From: Anadara kagoshimensis
Lineage: Eukaryota > Mollusca > Bivalvia > Arcoida > Arcidae
Assembly (NCBI GenBank): GCA_021292105.1
Contig: CM037863.1
Location: 7,079,298-7,143,297 of the forward strand
Reading direction: 5' to 3'
DNA length: 64,000 nt
This document shows positions 58,571 to 64,000 of this stretch, piece after piece. The number at the start of each line of letters is the position of its first letter. Positions within the stretch are counted from its first letter, which is position 1. Both the position numbers and the translations under genes were made by a program. The notes below the pieces were generated by a model. The model saw nothing but the letters and a program-made list of their open reading frames with translations. It did no database searches and was not told where the DNA came from.

Positions 58571-58654
58571 TCTTAGAATTGACATACCAATTCATATCAA
58601 TATCACAATTCTAAATAAAAGTAAAACGTTGAAAGTGTCAAAATAAGTTAAAAT

Positions 58655-58937
58655 AATGGCCGTCACCACAGTATTGTTGATAAGTTTGATGTCTTTGTGT
58701 CCGGGATTGCCCTGGATATGTTTGGCGTCTCGTAGTTCCACGTTCCTTTCACAAGTTTTGATTACACACGTGGCGGGTGTAGCTAGCTAAACAGGAGGTG
58801 CTTGTCTTTCCGGAGCACCCGGCCTCACTTTCTTGGTGAAAGTTCACATGTCTAACCTAACTTGTCAGTTCCAAAGTTTTTACTTCGCTTCTGGATTGTG
58901 ATTCGGACATGTATTAGTATGTTTGTTTTTGATTATA
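58655..58937 (+). repeat. Family A copy, arm of an inverted pair
   Basis: GGCCGTCACCACAGTATTG to GTATGTTTGTTTTTGATT. Well conserved. The copy at 58940-59120 lies in the opposite direction immediately after it. Confidence 0.75.
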
Positions 58938-58939
58938 CA

Positions 58940-59120
58940 CGGGACTTTCCACAAGAGAAGTGAAACCGGTCAATCCGGAAAGGTAAATAATTCTTATTGT
59001 ATCTAAACCCGTCATGCGTGTAATCAAAACTATGGGACGTCAAGTAAATCCGGGACAATCCTAGACATAGATACATCATATTTATCAATTATATTGGGAT
59101 GGTGGTCGAAATAAAGTGTT
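58940..59120 (-). repeat. Family A copy, second arm of the inverted pair
   Basis: CTTTCCACAAGAGAAGTGAAACC to TGTAATCAAAACTATGGGACGTC and on to the CAATTATATTGGGATG segment. It has lost its own 3' end. Confidence 0.6.
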
Positions 59121-59149
59121 GTTGTCTGAACTGATAATTTATATAGTTA

Positions 59150-59282
59150 TAAACACAAGCATAACAGTCCATGTTCTAATAACAATCTAACAACCAAAAT
59201 AAATGAAAAAAATTCGATACATGTTTAACACGTGAACTTCAACAACGAAAATGAGACCGGTTGCTGCGGAAGGATATACTAG
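59150..59282 (-). repeat. Family A remnant
   Basis: ACACAAGCATAACAGTCCATG through TTTAACACGTGAACTTC to TTGCTGCGGAAGG. Confidence 0.5.
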
Positions 59283-59299
59283 TAATCATTTTAATTTCT

Positions 59300-59495
59300 C
59301 AAAAACTGAGCTTACTCCCTCATTCAAAGTATTCCCTTAGCTTAATTTGGTAATATATATTTTGGTCCTTTGTGTAGCTTTTCAACATCTTCAAAATGAT
59401 TTTGGTCCAACCACTACTGATGAGGAATTGTATTCCGAAACGGCCGTGTAGTGCAGTTAAATTAAATATACTGGTATAATATGTAATTTAATTAT
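59300..59495 (+). repeat. Family D repeat copy
   Basis: GTATTCCCTTAGCTTAATTTGG to GATGAGGAATTGTATTCCG and CTGGTATAATATGTAATTTAA. Confidence 0.6.
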
Positions 59496-59756
59496 AAAAA
59501 TTTTAATAAGTTTATTTGAGATTGTCTTGTACTTACGTGTTTGTATTTGGTTAATTGATTTTTCGTCTTTTATTTGTATCGTTTCGTGTTCTTTGACATG
59601 TTAGCGGTTTTAATTATAAACTTGTGTTATTTCGTTACTTAGTTGCATTGGCTTACGACAAGTACATTAGTGCATACTTTTCAGTTTAAACATTCTTCTA
59701 TTCTTTAAAACCATACCATTTTTAGTATTTTAGTATTCTAATCGTTTTATCGCGTC

Positions 59757-59998
59757 ACCGTTTCCTTTAGCACTCGGTATTACGGAATAAAAGTCACGGT
59801 TCTTTTGGATGGGAACTTAAAATAAACGAGGTCCCGTGTCAAGGTAGACTTTGCACGATAAAGAACCCTGCTATATAATGTCATCAGCGCAACACACAGG
59901 CAAAATTTCTGCACCTTCGCCTAAAGCTGGCGACATCTCGATTTAGGTGATATATGCTTGACTTGGATGTTAAACACCATTACTCAACTCAACTCCTT
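59757..59998 (+). mobile_element. SINE family 2 copy, head missing
   Basis: From GCACTCGGTATTACGG through GCTGGCGACATCTCGATTTAGG to GTTAAACACCATTACTCAACTCAAC. No tRNA-like head is visible. A family B right terminus follows at about 60000. Confidence 0.65.
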
Positions 59999-60029
59999 TA
60001 GTTCAGTGTTAAACTTTCGACAGCACTGT
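59999..60029 (+). mobile_element. Family B MITE, right end only
   Basis: AGTGTTAAACTTTCGACAGCACTGTA matches the family B right terminus. It directly follows a SINE family 2 copy. Confidence 0.45.
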
Positions 60030-60274
60030 ACTTAACTCGTTTTATTGTGTCACTGTCTTCTATCAACAACTTCTATATAGAATCAAAGAAACCGGTAACA
60101 TAACCGCACAAGCCAAGTAAATGATAAAATAGCCAACGTAACCAATGGCACAATACATATGATTTAGCATAAGATTTGATAGTAAAAACGAAAACACATG
60201 ACAAGGGCATAAATAAATTTGGATGGAGTAAATAACGTTTTTTTGCAATTGATTGTAAAACAGTCTAAAACCCC

Positions 60275-60310
60275 AATGCTAAAGCGCCACTGACGAGGAA
60301 TTGTATTCCG
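60275..60310 (+). repeat. Family D fragment
   Basis: AAGCGCCACTGACGAGGAATTG-TATTCCG, cut by the family A insertion that starts at 60322. Confidence 0.45.
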
Positions 60311-60491
60311 ATTAAGTTAAAAACAAACACTAATCAATTTCGAATCACAATCCAGAAGCAAAGTAAAAACCTTGAATCTGACAAGCTAGGTAAAACACTT
60401 GAAATGGAAGTGAGACCAGGTGTTCGGAAGAGTAAGCACCCCCTGTTTAGTTAGCTACACCCGCCTCGTGTGTGATCAAAATTAAGTTAAA
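60311..60491 (-). repeat. Family A copy with an 11-bp target-site duplication
   Basis: The element is 60322-60480, from AACAAACACTAATC to CGTGTGTGATCAAA. ATTAAGTTAAA flanks it at 60311-60321 and 60481-60491. Its 5' end differs from that of the 21719 copy, while the 3' end agrees. Confidence 0.75.
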
Positions 60492-60499
60492 GAATACTA

Positions 60500-61440
60500 G
60501 TGTCAGATTGTAGTTAAGGATACACTTACTATGTTGCTTTAGAAAAGGTTGTGACAATGGATCCTGGAATTATATATTTTCAACTAAGAAATTCATATTG
60601 TCATCCAAATCTTTGGGCCTAATGTATTTACACTACACTATGTCTTCTTCGCAATGATTTGTGATATTGTTTATGAGACTGAATAAAGCTACAAAGAAAC
60701 TATCGGAAATTGAGTCTACCAGAAATATTAGATTGAAGCTGAAATAGGAAACTGGAGGACATAACTAATAAGTTATTATATAAATAATTTTTTTTCTCTC
60801 GGTAAAGATTCTTTTCACTGTGCGGTCAGCGTTTGGACGGACGAGAAAACCACGATTTGAGGTCATTAAACGGGCGTTACCGTTGGTAAAGATAAAATGC
60901 CAATAAAAACCAGACTTTTGTCATGTGAATCGAAAAATGTTTTTAATTGATATACATGTATGTTAGAATGAGCTTACCAGGAGTTAATTACCTTTCCGGG
61001 GCACATCCATGTATGTTTAAATATACAGCAATATTTCAAACAAGCCGAAGAGAGTGGTGTAGCTCATCAGGTCCTTTTTGCAATTTTGAAATTTGCTAAT
61101 TAAATTCCCATCTTTAGACAAACAGGGTGTTTAGGGAACACTATCCCCCACAATGGTGAACAGGAGCGAATTCCAAGTTTTATTGACCACTGGTTGTATA
61201 TTTAGTGGGGTGGTTGGACAATGTTATAGATTTAAAACTACACCAATGAGCATTTGCTCCAAAATCAGAACTTTTATGAGTGTTTCACATATTCTTCTAT
61301 AAATTTTGTCTCGTCTTGTTTGCTTGTTTGTCATTTACTGTTATTGTTTTCTATACAATTGCTATTTACCGATCAAGGACCTTTGAAGTCAAATTTTGTT
61401 TCAGTTTACCAAGTGGTCGAGAGGGGATAATACTGATACC
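60500..61440. other. Unique intergenic stretch
   Basis: No open frame or recognised repeat. A short GC-richer patch at 60830-60890 has no visible structure. Confidence 0.5.
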
Positions 61441-61442
61441 AA

Positions 61443-61504
61443 TACGATAATAACATCATCTATCGTTGTTGAGTACGATAATAACATCATCTATCGTTGT
61501 TGAG
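61443..61504. repeat. 31-bp tandem duplication
   Basis: TACGATAATAACATCATCTA + TCGTTGTTGAG occurs twice with no difference. Confidence 0.9.
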
Positions 61505-61689
61505 TCAGGAACTAGTCAACTTCAAGGTATTTGTCCAAATTCGTTTAAGGCAAAGATCTCACTGGCTTTTATTTGTCAAATTGGACAACATGCTGTTATT
61601 TTTACAAGGTCTCCGATGTTCGAGCGGTCGAAAACAACGGTTTTCGGGTCACAATGTTAATCAATGTCTCGCTTCAAATTTCATTCTTT

Positions 61690-61842
61690 CAGACCCGAGT
61701 GTGAGAACATTTAAGTCACGGTTCTTTCGGATGTGAACTTAAAATGAACGAGGTTCCGTGTCTTGGTAGGCTTGGCACGATAAAAAAAACTCTGCTGAAA
61801 TACTCTTGACTGGGACGTTAAACACCATTACTACTAATACTA
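61690..61842 (+). mobile_element. SINE family 2 copy, internally deleted
   Basis: AAGTCACGGTTCTTTCGGATG through GGCTTGGCACGATAAAAAAAACTCTGCTG, then a jump directly to GACTGGGACGTTAAACACCATTACTAC. The block from TATAATG to GACATCTCG is missing. Confidence 0.6.
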
Positions 61843-61849
61843 CCACTCT

Positions 61850-62800
61850 TTTGGACAGTAGTATGAGAACGTAAATGGGATTGGTGATGGTCGGTGGTTT
61901 TCTCTAGGTGATACATCATTTCGCAAGTGACCACCTAGTTATATATCAAGACTTTGAGGTCACGTTTTTCTTCACTGTCTAGGTTCCAATTCAATTCTTT
62001 TTGTAAGAACAATAATACATTAGCCGAAGGTAGGTGGATAAACTATTCCAGAACTGACTACCTCGATAAAATGACGGAATATATATATTCTGGGGCGTAA
62101 AACAACCATTTGCTCCAACCACAACCAATACATATAAGAAACCATTAATATTATTAATCCTGCAATAACGTCAATAACTTAAAGCCGAACATCCTATACA
62201 AACAAAAACTAATCAGCGTAGTAACATTTGATTGGATAATTTATTGTATTACCATGACAACTGAGGTATGAAATTGAAAACATCTCACAGCTCATTAAAT
62301 GGAGACCTATTTGTAGACTTTCCCTAACATGTGTATAACATCTCCATCTATCATGATGGTTTTTACATATTTGTACAATTTCTCTGTAGGTGTCCAAATT
62401 ACTTTGTAATTGTTGCAGTATCAATTCAATTTTAACAATCGATTTATACTAGAAACGAATGTTTTATTCTTGAGTAAAATTTGTCAGCTCACGTGCCAAA
62501 GTCGCTGATCTTCGGACATTTCAGTTTTCCATATTATCCAAAAAAGTGACTGTATAGACATCAGTTAATGCAATGTAACAACTCCTTATATAGAAGTCCA
62601 AACTTCATTAGGCGTTGGACTTCATTAGGAGATGCTTTAATGCACTCCACTCGCTATGTAAGGAACTAGTTTTCATTGATGTAATATTTAAAAATTATAT
62701 GTATTCCATCTACATTTATCAAATATGTATCAAGAGGTTCGCGAGAACAAAATACCCAAGTCCCAAGCATATAGAAGGGTTAAATGTTTTTCCACGACTT
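61850..62800. other. Mostly unique intergenic stretch
   Basis: A GGTCGGTGGTTTTCTCTAGG motif at 61887 may be a SINE core remnant. Short frames of up to 71 codons are not supported by anything else. Confidence 0.4.
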
Positions 62801-62804
62801 TGAT

Positions 62805-63000
62805 CTTTTTATATGATCTAGGTTCAATGTCATGACACACCTTTGGACCTGTAAGGTTTTATGACAGTCGTCAACAGCAGCTATGACATATGCCTAGACA
62901 TGATTTTACACAGATAGACATACAGACGGACGGACAGACAGACAGAAAGAGTGATTCCTATTCACCTTCCCCCATCAAATTAGTTTGCGGGATGTGTAAT
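62805..63000 (-). repeat. CCCCGCAAAC-type molluscan repeat, copy 3
   Basis: ACGGACGGACAGACAGACAG, GATTCCTATTCACCTTCCCCC and TTAGTTTGCGGGATG give the reverse of copies 1 and 2. Confidence 0.55.
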
Positions 63001-63166
63001 AAGCTTCAATGTAGTTCTTATTTATTCAATAGTGTCATTACTTGTAGCTTTTGACTCCGCCAATCATTTCCCAGTTATTTATTGTGTTTTTTATTTATTA
63101 TGCAAAAATAAAGCATATTATAGATGTTTTGGCAATATGTATACGAAAAGGTGATACAATATACAA

Positions 63167-63366
63167 TACAGACCTGTCGAAAGTTTAACACTAATCTAAC
63201 GAAACATAATCGATGATCGGCGGCCAAGTGGCCAATATTGGTAACTAGTTATCAAAAAGCTGTCGAGAGATTCTGCAGAAAATTTGCCAAGCTATTGCTA
63301 ACAGCTTCGATCCCGATTCGGCACTAATTCTTTAGCTTAAATGTTAAACTTTTGACAGGCATGTAC
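63167..63366. mobile_element. Family B MITE (200 bp)
   Basis: TACAGACCTGTCGAAAGTTTAACAC and TGTTAAACTTTTGACAGGCATGTA. The interior has GGCGGCCAAGTGGCC and CCCGATTCGGCACTAATTC as in the 464-671 copy. Confidence 0.72.
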
Positions 63367-63562
63367 TGCAGGGGAATGGATTTTGGTAATAAAGAAAGCT
63401 AATATAAAGAATGTGCTCCTAAAGTAATTCATCTAGGGGTCGTATTATTAGGCATATTAGCTTTTATTTATGGTATAAAAAATCCCTTATACCTCTTTAA
63501 TAAATTAACGACATATGGTTGTTTGATGGTCAAGCGTAAGAGCAAAGTCTCGCAAACATATA

Positions 63563-63602
63563 GTACAGACCTGTCAAAAATTTAACACAGAGCTTAGAAA
63601 AA
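63563..63602 (+). mobile_element. Family B MITE, left end only
   Basis: TACAGACCTGTCAAAAATTTAACACAGAGC; the remainder is not recognisable. Confidence 0.45.
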
Positions 63603-64000
63603 GAAGTTGAAATATGTTGATATCCATAAATTAAATAGCGGGCATATACTTAAAAAAAGTAAAAGAACAAAACTTTTATCAACTTTTACCACATTTGAAA
63701 AGAACTGCAAGATATGAATCAAAATTAAGTTAACATTGATCAGAGTATACATGTGATTTATAAGCGTAAGTGTGATAAGACCAAGGTTTTGTAAAACATT
63801 TCAGGTAACCGATTATTTCTCTTGGCCAAGGAATCACCATATCTATTCAAGTATTGCTATAAGAACATTATTCTGTTGATTCGAGAACTTGTTTTCCAGA
63901 ACGTTCCATACATTCGTTAAGAGGTGTTGATCATGTAGTACAGCCGCGAAACCTATTCAGAGATTGTCTGTCGGGTTGTCCTTTATTGTTCGTAAATTAT

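Overview
This is eukaryotic nuclear DNA, most likely from a lophotrochozoan and probably a bivalve mollusc. It is AT-rich and nearly devoid of genes. It is crowded with tRNA-headed SINEs whose 3' ends read CGACGTTAA, GGGACGTTAAAC or AACC-type tails, with TIR-bearing MITEs, with minisatellites of many unit lengths, and with the CCCCGCAAAC / TCTGTCTGTCTGTCCG type repeat that is common in molluscan genomes. The genus cannot be fixed from the sequence alone.

Only one convincing host coding region was found: a minus-strand terminal exon at 4066-4784. It has a splice acceptor and encodes a 233-residue secreted protein with a signal peptide and dibasic sites; I do not recognise its family. Two transposon-derived coding remnants are also present: a frameshifted C-terminal fragment of a non-LTR reverse transcriptase (35471-35690, minus) and a gag-like N-terminal exon (36371-36617, minus). 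Most other open frames lie inside tandem repeats or dispersed repeats.

The dominant dispersed sequence, here called family A, has about 29 full or partial copies on both strands, from 833 to 60480, totalling roughly 5.5 kb. Its GTATGTTTGTTTTT end is kept in most copies, its other end varies, and two copies are flanked by 9-bp and 11-bp target-site duplications, so it behaves as a 5'-truncating retroposon. Family B is a MITE with TIR ACAGACCTGTCGAAAG. At least two of its copies contain internal minisatellites that expanded separately (31-bp units at 4915-5702 and 53-bp units at 42430-43275). Family C is a hAT-like MITE (TIR TACAGTCAAACCTGTCT). Family D is a repeat with the core TTGTATTCCGAAACGG. 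Family E is a TIR element (ATAGGTAAACAACATTGACC). Family I is a TIR element (AGTTTCACAATAATT). There are also single piggyBac-like and TA-flanked MITEs. Several are nested, which gives a relative order of insertion.

The most notable structure is at 31504-37144. Two nearly identical 341-bp repeats and two 251-bp repeats that appear identical on reading are arranged so that, read on the minus strand, they run A1 - interior - B1 - A2 - spacer - B2. This is the split-direct-repeat layout of PAT/Ngaro-type tyrosine-recombinase (DIRS-order) retrotransposons. A duplicated TATA-type promoter, a consensus splice donor and a gag-like exon sit at the expected 5' end. The interior has no intact polymerase or recombinase, so this copy would be non-autonomous.

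From 37.2 to 57 kb the window is largely tandem repeats (units of about 67, 190, 218, 53, 900, 150, 162, 48, 22, 115/75 and 90 bp). The 48-bp array at 49740-51020 appears related to the 3' region of SINE family 2.
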